Shown: one piece after another, positions 1 through 8,630 of the stretch
Layout: every line of letters starts with the position of its first letter
Numbering within the stretch: position 1 is the first letter of the stretch
NCBI GenBank assembly: GCA_035591015.1
Contig: JAXIUW010106671.1
Coordinates: 1 to 10,407 of the forward strand
Direction of reading: 5' to 3'
DNA: 10,407 nt
Source of the DNA: Cephalothrix simula
Taxonomy: Eukaryota > Nemertea > Palaeonemertea > Archinemertea > Cephalotrichidae
Made by a program: the position numbers and the translations under genes
The notes under the pieces: model-generated
What the model was told of the DNA's origin: nothing
Databases searched by the model: none
The model's input: the letters and a program-made list of their open reading frames with translations, nothing else

Positions 1-328
1 AAATTCCTCGAAGGTTTGGCTTTTTCATAATTGTCGTTTTTAGTTTAGGTGGTGCGGAATACCCGACCCAATTGTATTATAAATTAAAAGAGTAATAATA
101 AGAGAACTTTCAGGGTTTTTGACAGATTTTAAAATGTTGTTTTTGTTAGTGTATTTAGCCCTTGTAACCGGAATACAGGAATGTTCTAAATACCTAAAAG
201 CAGTGTTACTAGATAAAAGATTCATCTCTAACTACGTATACACTTTGTATATAGACTATTTGTGGAACTATAGGTCGATCTTTTATTCTTTTGACTAATT
301 GTACATTAGTCAGATTCTCTGGCGAGAC

Positions 329-370
329 ATGGCCGCGTTAGCAGCCATAATTCCTTACGGAATTGAACAA
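329..370 (+). CDS. Candidate first coding exon of an unassigned plus-strand gene
   Basis: An ATG in a good initiation context (GAC-ATG-G) opens 14 codons, MAALAAIIPYGIEQ, ending exactly in phase 0 at a consensus donor GTAAGT (371-376). The stretch is richer in GC and in Ala codons than the surrounding DNA. I do not recognise the peptide. Two downstream acceptors keep the frame: TTTGTTTATTTTAG at 758-771, followed by VKECFIFML and stop (772-801), and TTTTTCATATAG near 1382-1393, followed by 28 open codons to TAA at 1478-1480. Neither continuation resembles a known family. This is inferred from start context plus splice donor only. A chance match is quite possible in 10 kb. Confidence 0.22.
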
Positions 371-899
371 GTAAGTAACTTGACCATGTTGACTAAATTT
401 GTACAATATGTACATTGATTAGCATGATTAGACTTAGAGCATGTAGAGCCTACAGTAAGGTGGTAATCGCATCTTATTCTTAATAAAAATATCATTTTAC
501 TGAAAACAAAAGAAAAGATAGGCTATCATTGTATAAAATAAAAAATAAGATAAAAATTGAATAATAAATTTAGCATTTTTACCTTCATTATATTTCGCTT
601 TCGGCGCCATTGTTAATATTCGAATGGATATCGATAAGCACGTCCAAGATTTAAAAAGGAAGTCTGTCTTTACTTATATATTTATCAGTGTGGTTATTGC
701 AGGGAAAATGTTAGAATTATTAATATCTCATTTTAAAATGCATACATTTTTGAAGTTTTTGTTTATTTTAGGTTAAAGAGTGTTTCATATTCATGCTTTA
801 AAGTAGCCGAATTTATAAGACTAAACCGCCTCTAAAAAAAGTGTATACATAATAATAATCCTCTACCGGTACATGGTAGCCTAAGCTTACATGTAAAAG

Positions 900-1240
900 G
901 ATTATGGATCAAAGCAGGCCGCAGGGACGGACTGGCCTGCCTGGTCGTCTGGTCGAAACCAGGTGGGCCGATTTTCTTTTATTTTTGAAAATTAAAGCAA
1001 TAGAATGATTTTTAATCATTAGGCCCTAAAACCATTTAAAAATTGCAGTGACATAAGGGGGATCTGCCTATGGGCCGATGTAATTGAATCTGGGCCGTTC
1101 CTGATTCAAAAATCCAGGAATCGTTAATTTTGCTAATTTTTTTAAATTTCCACCTCCGGGGGGACACCCCCTGGACCCCCAGCCAGGGCCGCTTCAAATC
1201 CCACCCCTGGCAGGGGGGAGGGGTTTTCACTCAAAATCAG
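900..1240. repeat. GC-rich segment resembling an interspersed repeat fragment
   Basis: Sequence composition changes sharply inside AT-rich DNA. The segment has a GGACTGGCCTGCCTGG head, two GGGCCG words, and a C/G-run block at 1153-1222 with nested inverted arms (GGGGG-gaca-CCCCC near 1158-1171, and GCCAGGG paired with CCCTGGC around 1180-1210). CCCCTGGACCCCC words of this kind are common in invertebrate DNA-transposon-derived repeats, but I cannot assign a family, find no terminal repeats, and see no intact gene. An open minus-strand frame across it (1036-1230) is explained by its base composition. Confidence 0.35.
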
Positions 1241-1559
1241 ACACCGAGCGTAATTTTCTTGAAAGCTGGGTCTTACACCCACGACCACCTACATGTAAGT
1301 ATCTGAAATTTTATACACTATAGCCTAAAGGTCACTAAATACTGACATACTGATTACTAATTGGCACTAAATGAACTTTCGTTTTTCATATAGAATTTTG
1401 AAAAAATAATCGTCCTTAAAACTGGTGATTTATGTCGAAAACCATCCTCGCAATCGCTACCAGGGGTCATAATACGATAAGCTTAGTCATTTGTAATAAT
1501 TTTATATCTTGCAACAATAATTTCAAATTAATTATGCAAATAAATATATATTATTGAAA

Positions 1560-1860
1560 AAATATGTCATCGACTTCGAGCTGCGCGGCAGAGGATGGTC
1601 GGAAACCTGTGAAAGTGGTGTAACGTGGTAAATTGATTTTGGACTTTAAATAGATCTACCGCGGCCTGCATTCATTTTGAGGTCACGGATATGTCGTCGC
1701 TCCCAACCCCCGGGCAGTATTCGATCATATTATTCAAGATCATTCAATCATTGCCGCCAACTCGCAGTGTAGATCCATCCAGCGCATCCATCAAATAGCT
1801 TGGTGTATTCAACGACATCCTCGGTTTGAGTTAGGAACGAAAACGAAAGATCAGAGTTTA
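1560..1860. other. CpG-richer, GC-elevated patch; possible exon or promoter remnant
   Basis: This roughly 300-bp stretch has many CpG sites (for example CGACTTCGAG, CCGCGG, CGTCGC, CCCGGG) unlike both flanks. It includes a short plus-strand frame from ATG 1564 (MSSTSSCAAEDGRKPVKVV, stop 1621-1623) that could leave through a weak GTAACG donor at 1620. Near its right end is GAAAACGAAA (1839-1848), a match to the IRF/ISRE core that may be chance. No downstream exon was found and no product is claimed. Confidence 0.2.
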
Positions 1861-3315
1861 ATGTATAGTTTCAATATATTATTATATTTCTACTAAAAGC
1901 TATCAACGAATAAGTTTCCGAGAGAGGTCCCTCAGTTTTAATAACAGACAACGTTAACAACCATGTATTTATAAAAAGCACCTACAATATTGAACGATTT
2001 TGACTTATAATTTAAAAAATAATGAAACAAAAAATGGTTGGACGGATTAAGATATCATACGGGTTTAAAGTTGACTATAAACACATTATATTTATGAAAA
2101 TGATAATAAAGAGTGAAATACATAATATAAATTACATTTTGCCAAGCTAGGAAAAGTTTTAATTACATCACCAAATAAATCATGATGGCACCAGTACTTT
2201 GGAATTAAAAATGAGCAAAAATATGAATAAAAATTTTTTTAATAAGGGATAAAATATATACAAAAAAAGGAGTTTTCGCTTTATATCTTATACCATATAA
2301 TGGAAAATTTCAAAAACTTTGTAAGAATCCAGCAGCGGCATATTAAAAAATTCATAACGTACACGTCTTTATATAAGGGTCTATAAGACTAATTTTTTAA
2401 AAATTATCCATTAATAACCGGTAATATTCTTAAGAATACGTTTTATAAAAATAAATCAGATACATACATAGTTTACAAAATGTACAAATGTGAAAAACAC
2501 TAAGGTTGCCTCAAATGCAACATATCACAGATAAATATACATCTAATTCTATTACATTTATATAATGGGCTAATGGCATAACAGGAACGAAGACCTATAC
2601 CGAAGATAGAGTAAATAAAAAATTCTTATATGGCCCACCGAACAAATAAACCTGTCAACCAAAGAAAAAAAACTGATCAGTATTCAGTATATATAATATT
2701 ATCTGCCAGTGGCTTTAAAACAAAGGCTCCGATTGGTCGGAAATGACTACACACTTATAGTCAATTGTTCGAGGCCCAAAATACAAAATAATATCGGCAC
2801 TGGACAATAATAAATGGTATCAGTCCTACAGATATCATTTCAATAAAAATGGTGAAGGTTTCCTACAGCAATAAATCATGAACTGTCACACATTGTCACA
2901 GTAAAATAAGAATTCTCACTTTAAACGGTAAGATCATCTGATCGTAAAGCAACGGTAAACTATGGAGATAATTGAATATTTCAAATATTTCTAAAGTTTG
3001 TGGGAGGCTTAGATCTCCCAAATTATATATGGAATCACAAGTTGATACCCAACATGTGATGACGTCATTACAACGTCTATCAATTTGACCTCGATTTGTG
3101 AATAGTCGAACGTTTTAACCACAAGCCACATTTTTGTAATTTTAGATTCGGCCTTTTGTTAGTACCGGCCTACCGGCTAGCATAAATTATCTTTGGAGTT
3201 TCGGGGTTTTCGAGCTTATGGAGTTCTTTGACCAATCGTTACAATATGCCACTTGGCAGATAAATTAAATATTGCGTAACTAAATGGTACTGTATTGTGT
3301 TTAATAATCAGTTTA

Positions 3316-3432
3316 GATATCAGGATGCAACCTAGGTATATCATATTTATGCCTCAGATGATTAAAAATTATATCAGGCCTCGGGCCCATCGTCGTCATA
3401 AATATGCTATACCGAACATGCATACTGATATC
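3316..3432. repeat. 117-bp foldback (MITE-like) element
   Basis: Two 36-nt arms, 3316-3351 and 3397-3432, are inverted copies matching at 30 of 36 positions by eye. They begin GATATCAG and end CATATTTATG, and surround a 45-bp centre that itself contains ATATCAGGCC. The symmetry and size fit a small non-autonomous DNA transposon or foldback. I see no clear target-site duplication (TTTA on the left versus AAAA on the right), and no coding capacity. It lies about 460 bp downstream of the SAXO stop. Confidence 0.6.
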
Positions 3433-3786
3433 AAAAATTAGAGGCTTTGGACTGATAAAACTCAATAGCTAGTTATACGATTAGTATATTAGTTATACAT
3501 CTTTTTTGTTTAGATTTTCCATATCATAATGTCTATCCCATTTTTTATATTGTATGCCTATTCCCAGCTAAAACAAATCCTATCTAAGAAAACGACCCCC
3601 TGACACATGCATAGATAATCAAGTCTACAAAACAACGCATTGAGACGGCATGATTCAACAAAGATTAACATTAAAATTTCGATTAAACCTTGATTTCTGA
3701 AGCTATCAAGTGCTTAGCGTTAACAGTTAATTGTCATTATAGTGACGTTATATCAGTCAGTGCAGTGACAATTATGATAAAAGTCA

Positions 3787-3792
3787 TTTAAT
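3787..3792 (-). promoter_or_regulatory. Candidate polyadenylation signal for SAXO (ATTAAA)
   Basis: The minus strand reads ATTAAA about 100 nt after the SAXO stop codon, the most common variant of AATAAA. A weaker TATAAA lies at 3851-3846. No canonical AATAAA was seen between the stop and this point, so this is the best candidate, but the hexamer is frequent in such AT-rich DNA. Confidence 0.3.
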
Positions 3793-3890
3793 GACTATAA
3801 TAGTCACCAGTCACAACAGCGATAATAACGATCAGCAGCTATATTTTTATATTCAGTTCATCTGTTCATAGGCGTATCTATTTTCATTGT

Positions 3891-4867
3891 TTACGAAACA
3901 GGAAGTTGAATTTTCTGACCACTTATATCATACACTGTATCACTACTTCTAACTGGTTGATAAAATTTATGCCCCTGCGTATCTTGCTCTATATAGGCAT
4001 ATCTTGAGGTTCCAGTATCTAAGATGGCAGCCGGACAGATGGTTTGCTTGCGGGTAAACTCTGTACGATACATGGTATTATCATCGAATCGTGCGTCTGA
4101 TGCAAACCCCATTGAATGTGGTTTAAAACTCATTGTAGGATCCCCATGTTTAGGACCGAAGTGGGATACATATGTTGAAGTGCCTTCAAAAGGATGAGAT
4201 GTAATGTGTGTTTCTTGCCTAATTGTTGGTAGTGTTCTAGCCGTATTCCATTTTTGGTAGTCACTTTTATGGGTAGTGTTGCCTTCAAATTGACCTAGTT
4301 CCTTCCGTGCAGAAATCGGGCGTCTTTGCTCCATCTTTGGCAATGGTAGCTTTTTGAAAGCCAGATGTGATGTACTATCCTTTTCCATAGTTCCAGCAGG
4401 TGGCACATATACTTCTGGGTGATGGACGAATGGCTTTTCTAGTTGCCAAGTTTTATAATCATTATTATGGGTTGTATCACCATTGAAGGGGGCACCCGAT
4501 GAAAATCCATCATTCTCTGGCTTGAAGCTTTGTCGGAAACCAAATGGTTTTTCTGTGTAGTCACGCTTGGATGTGGTCAACCCCTCTAATGGAGCTTTTG
4601 GTCCCATATACTTTTCAGCCTCTTTAAAGTGCCTAGGCTCGATAGGGTGTTTGACATAATATTCTCTATAACCGGTTCTATCATCCATAGGTTGACTTGA
4701 TGACATAGCGACATCAACTGGCTTAAAGCTCCGCTGACGTGCACCTTTCTTCCCGTCATAGTCATGTGTATAACTACTCTGCCCATTAAAAGCATCTTTG
4801 TTTGGAACATACATTTGAGCTGGACCAAAATGTTCACGACCTTGCAAATCCCATTTTCTATAATCAG
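3891..4867 (-). CDS. SAXO1: SAXO terminal coding exon: Mn repeats 3 (end) to 12 and C-terminus
   Basis: This 977-nt exon starts after acceptor CTTTTTCAG (AG 4869-4868) with CT of a split Ala codon, then DYRKWDLQ, and runs open to TAA at 3893-3891. A frame-internal TTG at 4847-4845 is leucine, not a start. It encodes units beginning AFNGQSSY (residue 151), PMDDRTGY (185), PLEGLTTS (218), PFNGDTTH (252), TMEKDSTS (285), QFEGNTTH (318), PFEGTSTY (351) and RFDDNTMY (385), and a weak one near 407. Several units are followed by SFKP or a related basic-proline stretch (SFKP at 172, 239, 372), as in other SAXO proteins. EVYVPPAG (277-284) and GHKFYQPV (424-431) are additional family landmarks. Having most repeats in one large last exon is normal for the family. 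Confidence 0.95.
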
Positions 4868-7800
4868 CTGAAAAAGTAAAAAAATATTGATTGAATACAT
4901 CTATTTAAAGAAGCAAGGGGTGTTATAAAGTACGTACGCCTCAAGGGGAGAGGTCAGCTAAAAGCGTACATCCTTTTTTAAGGGGATGATCTCTGATTAT
5001 AACGAAAACATACGTACTAAATAGACAATATGAATATGATATTTGAATATTTTAAATACTATGCATAACCATTGCGTGGATGTTCAACTGAAATTGCATT
5101 ACGGACGGACGAGCTCCTACCCTTTGACAATCTAAAGTACATGAAAAATTTCAAGATTGCGCCTTGGGAGAGGGGTCTGGCAAATGTATGTACGCTGAGG
5201 GGGTCAGGATTTAAAAGCATACATGGGAGGGGGTCAACCAGGGGGGGGGGGGTAGCTTCCGTACTTTATGAACGCTCCCCAAGTAAACTTTGCAAGTAAA
5301 AACTAAAAACTATTAACTAAAAATCTTAAAGCACCTGTCAGAAGATGTGTGCCAGGTGTGAATGCGTTCAGATTTAGCGTCCTCTTCGTAGTATAAACGG
5401 CGGCATTTAAATAGGAAAGGATGCACAATATTAAAAGCCGGTTGCCAGTGTACGACGAAAAAGGCGGTATTATCTTTATATTTATCTTACGAAGAGGATA
5501 CTAAATATGCCAGAAACTGAACACCAGGGGGCAAGGCGAACCGTTACACAGGTATCAGGTCCCATCACTATGATCCACTATCATGAACCTCTTGGCCTGT
5601 TATTTGACGAGGGTCTAGAAGGGGGGGGGGTCATCCAACCCGCTACCGTTAAGCCAAAATCGTGAAAATCCATTCCGTTTAACTGATTTTTAACAAAATC
5701 CGATCCCGCCAAGTTGGTCCAAATTAGATTACCTGTTGAAAATTGTCAAATTCCACTCCGTTTAGCCTATTCTATAAGAAACTCGCCCCCATTTAACCCC
5801 CTTCTACGCCCTCTTTGACTAGTTGAAAAATAACTAAAATAACGCATAATAGATACCTTAGATTAGTACAAATGTACTTTTAAGCAAAAATTGTTTTTAA
5901 ATTTTCGATATTTATTATAACTGGAATTAATTTCAGGCATATCAGTTACATCGTAAAATTAAATGACTTGTCAAAGGAAATTACTTGTCATAGGACCCCG
6001 GTCCGACAAGTGACCACAAGTGACTCCGCGGTCCTTTGACAAGTCATTCAATTTCACGAAGTCGTAGGACTGGTATACCTGATCTGACCCAATTCTAACC
6101 TGGCTAATTAGAAAAAACTCTGGACTAAATTTCCTTAATTTTCAACAAAATATGACTATAAATCATGTCCAAACTAAAGCAAGTTCAAATTCTTAATGCA
6201 CCCGTCAATGGTCGTCTGTCTGGGCTACCAGGGTAAAATTGAAAACGCTTAAGGGAGGCTTATAAATGGATCTTTTTTCTTCGTCTACGGTGTGTTGCTA
6301 GAGTGGGGATACCGGGATATAGTATCATAAAAAATGGCGGGGCTAACGTCGTTTTATCGTTTTTTAGATGTCTTAATGGCTGTTAATTTTGATGGGGTGC
6401 TCTCTACCTTTTTTGAGTAGAGTTGAGTAGCTAAAACAGTTTTATATTTGACAATGTCACATAAAAAACTTTCAGTTGTATCCCCACCCCCTATGGGTGG
6501 GGGTAGCGGCATATAGAGGGCGGGGTGGGGATAACGGGTGGATAACGTGTAGTTACGACCTCCGCTCATTACTCATTTTTCTAAATTATAAGTGTGCGAG
6601 GGGACAATCTAACCGTATGCTTCATTTGATCTCATTTGGCCCCAATAGGGTGGATCATACACGGGGACAAGAAAATCGTGAAATAACAAAAGGGTATCAC
6701 ATGGCGGGCAAGAAAAAATTGTATCATATCACTTTAAAGGGGCGAGGAAAAGCCCTATCTTCGGGCCTCCCGGAGCGGCACAGCCTTTGACATGTGCAAA
6801 ATAGGTTCAAAACGTAGGCCCCTTTATGGAAACACATTTTAAAAAGATACCTGTCATGTTAAAACACAGGTTTGATTCTAAATGTAAGGAGCAAAAACAG
6901 GGTTTTTATAAACTTGCTAATCTCTTATAATGTACTTTTTCATTGATATATTGATGTGCCGTTATGTGAAAAATGAGGTTTAAAGTTTAATTAATTATAT
7001 AATAAAATACCCACCTTTGTATGTTGGTTCCCCTTTGAATTCTCCATCAACCTTACGACTGTAATCTCTTTTTGCTAGCTGTGCACGTTCCCCATGTTTA
7101 GCTGCAAAAAAGAAAATAATGATACAATATCTACTGAATACGTTTAAGAGTTATAACAATAGCATGGCCGGAGGGGCCATGTTTACCGCCTCCATGCATT
7201 GCAACTTTTTTAATCTCCACAAATCGGTAAACATGTAATAAATGTTAGGTAGCATGACTAATTTTACTATTTACAACTTTATGTCAACAAGAGCGACTTT
7301 AAAATCAATCAATTGCTTATAAACCAATTGTTTTCGGCATTCCTACATTACATTATTCGGTATGGACAATGTCCATATATAATAAGTTGAATGTTTGAGA
7401 AGGATCATTTTACGTGAATTTTTATATATTATTATATTGGGACACAATACAATGCATGTAAACAGTCTTATCGAATGTGAACGGATCATTTGAACTTACA
7501 TGGATTAATTCATGTGAATCATTATAGCAAAGAATACATGAAGTTATTACACACTTAGCAACTAGATTCAATAGAGGCTTTTAGGGTGTTTTTTTTTAAT
7601 AATCAATACTCGAAAAACAGCCCTATAAATAAAATGGACCCACACGCAAGCTAAGACTTTTTAATTTGATCATGTAGGATATTTCAGCAACAATTTCAAA
7701 AAGAAATTAATACATATAAATAATATTCTTGATAACTGAATTAATTAGTTATCTTGATTCTTAAGTAACGTGCAGGCAATAATACATACAATAGCACCAT

Positions 7801-8536
7801 ATGATGCATTTTTCAATAATCTTGCAAATTGGTTTTTTATTGATCAAACAAAATGAAATATCATACATGTTTTTATACAAAATAATGTATGCATTTAGCA
7901 GGTGTAACAGGTAAGTGTTGCATGATTTATACAAATGAGAAATTATCGACAAAACAAAAAATTACAAAATTAAAAAGAGGGTCTTAAAAATATTAACGTA
8001 GGCCTATGACCATAAACAGTTTTATTAAACAAATTTATAAGATCTTATAAAAGAATTCAAACCATCAGAGGCTTTCTATATTATCCTCTGAACCATAAAG
8101 ACTAAAAATGATTTAAATGAAAATATCAAAAACAGTAACTTACGGATATAATCCTTTGTATAACTAGTAACATTATCCATATGTCCCTCTGGCTTTCTAT
8201 AAGTGTCACCAATTCTTTGATATGGTCTTTCTAACGGATGAGGAATAAAATCAACCCTGAAACAAAATGATCAAGCATTATAAATCGCTATAATTTTTTT
8301 AGTTTATTTTAAAGAATTAAATTTCCCGTCAATCTAAATAATTTTGTTTTTTGAATCACCTATTTGTCGTTTGGTTTTCTAATGGATCTCCAGTTTTAAG
8401 GGGTTGATGATCAGGTTTAAATGAACTTCTCATTTCTAACGGCTTCTCTATATATTTCTGTGCATATTCCGTTAGCATGCATGGTTTTGACCCCTGTCCA
8501 AACGTTTGTTTTGGTCTGTGGGGACAGTGATGCCGC
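3891..8536 (-). CDS. SAXO1: SAXO1-like stabilizer of axonemal microtubules (FAM154 family), join of 4 exons, 5'-partial
   Basis: The coding sequence is complement(join(3891-4867, 7015-7101, 8144-8256, 8360-8536)), entering at 8536 with the last base of a split codon and ending at TAA 3893-3891. It gives about 450 complete residues. Counting from R1 (codon 8535-8533), the product starts RHHCPHRP, part of the Cys-rich N-terminal signature of SAXO proteins. It then carries eleven clear Mn-type units (F/L/M-x-G/D-x-T-T/S-x-x-x-D-Y/F) beginning near residues 51, 84, 117, 151, 185, 218, 252, 285, 318, 351 and 385, plus a degenerate twelfth near 407. The tail has GHKFYQPV, a conserved C-terminal motif. 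Family knowledge: SAXO proteins bind and stabilise ciliary/flagellar doublet and centriolar microtubules through Mn repeats. Human SAXO1 is about 474 residues, so only some 10-20 N-terminal residues should be missing. SAXO1 versus SAXO2 orthology is inferred; family membership is nearly certain. Confidence 0.93.
4917..5280. mobile_element. Candidate non-autonomous element with GGGG...CCCC inverted ends (~364 bp)
   Basis: The left end GGGGTGTTATAAAGTACG (4917-4934) is mirrored at the right end by CGTACTTTATGAACGCTCCCC (5260-5280). ATAAAGTACG matches perfectly for 10 bp, with GGGG at both tips and a small indel between. Flanks read AAGCAA and AAGTAA, a possible imperfect target duplication. Inside, a roughly 40-bp motif is directly repeated: GTACGC, then GGTCAG and TAAAAGC(G/A)TACAT, at 4931-4971 and 5190-5224. 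A run of 12 G lies at 5241-5252. Superfamily is unknown; the element could instead be two degenerate copies of a simple repeat. Confidence 0.42.
5377..5501. mobile_element. 125-bp MITE with TCCTCTTCGTA terminal inverted repeats and TA duplication
   Basis: The left terminal repeat 5377-5397 and the inverted right one 5481-5501 match at 17 of 21 positions, sharing TCCTCTTCGTA. A TA dinucleotide flanks each side (5375-5376 and 5502-5503), and the symmetry extends to ATTTA/TAAAT. TA duplication fits Tc1/mariner-type or related transposases, but no transposase is present. A 30-bp inner core (5433-5462, starting AAAAGCCGGTTGCCAGTGT) recurs inverted at 8691-8720, showing that this is a dispersed family. 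Confidence 0.7.
5600..5820. repeat. Degenerate repeat with inverted GAGGG..TAGAAGGGGG ends
   Basis: The left GAGGGTCTAGAAGGGGG (5609-5625, running into ten G) pairs with an inverted copy at about 5797-5813 (15 of 17 by eye). Between them a CCGTTTAA/CCGTTTAG-centred unit occurs twice about 82 bp apart (near 5666-5702 and 5748-5785), with a weaker version at 5646. This looks like a remnant element or degenerate tandem repeat. No target duplication is clear. Confidence 0.38.
5952..6058. mobile_element. 107-bp nested palindromic element (foldback/MITE-like)
   Basis: The 26-nt arms 5952-5977 and 6033-6058 are inverted copies with two mismatches, beginning CGTRAAATTRAATGACTTG and ending CAAAGG. 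Nested inside is a second inverted pair, ACTTGTC-ATA-GGACC against GGTCC-GACAAGT (about 5983-6011). CTTGTCA/TGACAAG words occur five times across 107 bp. It would fold into a long stem. No coding capacity and no clear target duplication. Confidence 0.68.
6481..6540. repeat. G/C-run palindromic block
   Basis: CCCCACCC (6482-6489) faces GGGTGGGG a few bases downstream. It is followed by GGGCGGGGTGGGGATAAC and GGGTGGATAAC, which look like an imperfect duplication. Several runs of three or more G in close spacing could form a quadruplex. No gene is supported here. Confidence 0.35.
7015..7101 (-). CDS. SAXO1: SAXO exon: Mn repeat 3, 5' part
   Basis: This small 87-nt symmetrical exon (phase 1 to phase 1) has acceptor TTCTTTTTTGCAG (AG 7103-7102) and donor GTGGGT (7014-7009). 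It encodes KHGERAQLAKRDYSRKV and then EFKGEPTYK (residues 117-125). The intron falls inside repeat unit 3: the trailing G plus CT of the next exon makes A126, restoring TYKADYRKW. Its length, a multiple of three, means skipping would keep the frame but remove half a repeat. It contains no ATG-led frame and is visible only by splice and motif continuity. Confidence 0.9.
7102..8143 (-). other. SAXO intron (1042 nt)
   Basis: Consensus donor GTAAGT (8143-8138) and acceptor TTTTTTGCAG (7102) bound this AT-rich intron. It contains short perfect inverted repeats: CATGGCC/GGCCATG (7163-7181), CATGTTTACCG/CGGTAAACATG (7178-7188 with 7225-7235), TATGGAC/GTCCATA (7361-7377) and GATAACT/AGTTATC (7731-7753). 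No protein-coding frame with recognisable content was found. Confidence 0.85.
8144..8256 (-). CDS. SAXO1: SAXO exon: end of repeat 1 and repeat 2
   Basis: This 113-nt exon is entered in phase 2 after acceptor TTTGTTTCAG (AG 8258-8257) and left in phase 1 at a consensus donor GTAAGT (8143-8138). The split codon AG|G restores R59, giving TTNRVDF across the junction. The rest encodes residues 60-96, with the second Mn unit HMDNVTSYTKDY at 84-95. The single last base C pairs with CT of the next exon to make P97. Frame and motif both continue across the two junctions, which supports the exact boundaries. Confidence 0.92.
8257..8359 (-). other. SAXO intron (103 nt)
   Basis: A short intron with donor GTGATTC (8359-8353) and acceptor CATTTTGTTTCAG (ending 8257). 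Removing it rebuilds R59 and the repeat-1 sequence TTNRVDF. It is AT-rich and carries no other feature. Confidence 0.9.
8360..8536 (-). CDS. SAXO1: SAXO exon (first visible): Cys/His N-terminal motif and Mn repeat 1
   Basis: This 177-nt exon lies after a TTTCTTTCAG acceptor (AG at 8538-8537) and before donor GTGATTC (GT at 8359-8358). It is entered after two bases of a codon whose third base is the G at 8536, and it leaves in phase 2. It encodes RHHCPHRP (residues 1-8), then KPCMLTEY (17-24), SSFKP (37-41) and the start of repeat 1 (PLENQTTN, 51-58). In SAXO relatives the residues just before this exon form a C-x-x-C-x-C-G cluster, so a tiny exon carrying the start codon is expected upstream. 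I looked for it at 8537-10407, as a TGY-GG donor after an ATG with Cys codons, and did not find it. Confidence 0.92.
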
Positions 8537-8630
8537 CTGAAAGAAAAAATATAAATGTATTATAAATTTGATAAACAATAAACACATGGTCCTAAACCGG
8601 TATCAAAGCGTTCCGTGTCCCTGGGGATTA

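Larger units (their letters stand above)
1..3890. other. Intergenic / 3' flank of SAXO, largely non-coding
   Basis: This AT-rich sequence has stops dense in all frames and no recognisable protein domain. It holds the candidate exon at 329-370, a GC-rich repeat block at about 900-1240, a CpG-richer patch at 1560-1850 and a foldback at 3316-3432. There are short perfect palindromes at 292-312 (8-bp arms), 3783-3795 and 3795-3807, and a TGACGTCA palindrome at 3060-3067. I see nothing supportable in 1900-3050 beyond AT-rich DNA. Confidence 0.6.
4868..7014 (-). other. SAXO intron (2147 nt), repeat-rich
   Basis: The donor GTGGGT (7014) and acceptor CTTTTTCAG (4868) are canonical, and the interrupted codon is rebuilt across them. 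The intron hosts at least four repeat structures, listed separately (4917-5280, 5377-5501, 5600-5820, 5952-6058), and a GC-rich palindromic G/C-run block at 6481-6540. Short open frames at 5072-5299 and 6476-6790 are driven by G-runs and have no recognisable product. Confidence 0.85.

Noticed and set aside
1036-1230. Minus-strand frame rich in Pro, Gly and Arg
   Set aside because: Produced by the GC-rich repeat block; no protein family recognised.
1564-1623. KPVKVV as the start of a kinesin motor domain
   Set aside because: Many kinesins begin with a VKVVVRCRP-like stretch, but only a few residues match and no following motor exon was found.
3060-3067. TGACGTCA as a functional CRE
   Set aside because: A perfect 8-mer palindrome, but isolated, with no promoter or gene start beside it; kept only as a note in the intergenic entry.
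4586-4900. Minus-strand 104-codon frame overlapping the SAXO last exon
   Set aside because: It is a different frame of the same exon and acceptor region, with no family motif; the SAXO frame fully explains the segment.
5072-5299. Plus-strand 75-codon frame
   Set aside because: It lies in an intron, spans the 12-G run and the repeat element, and codes for low-information G-rich residues with no recognisable domain.
6476-6790. Plus-strand 104-codon frame, with a mirrored minus-strand frame at 6354-6569
   Set aside because: Open on both strands because of GC-rich palindromic sequence; intronic, no splice logic or known motif.
6735-6800. Possible tRNA or tRNA-derived SINE (GGTTCAAAACG near 6805)
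   Set aside because: No matching A box, acceptor stem or anticodon arm could be laid out.
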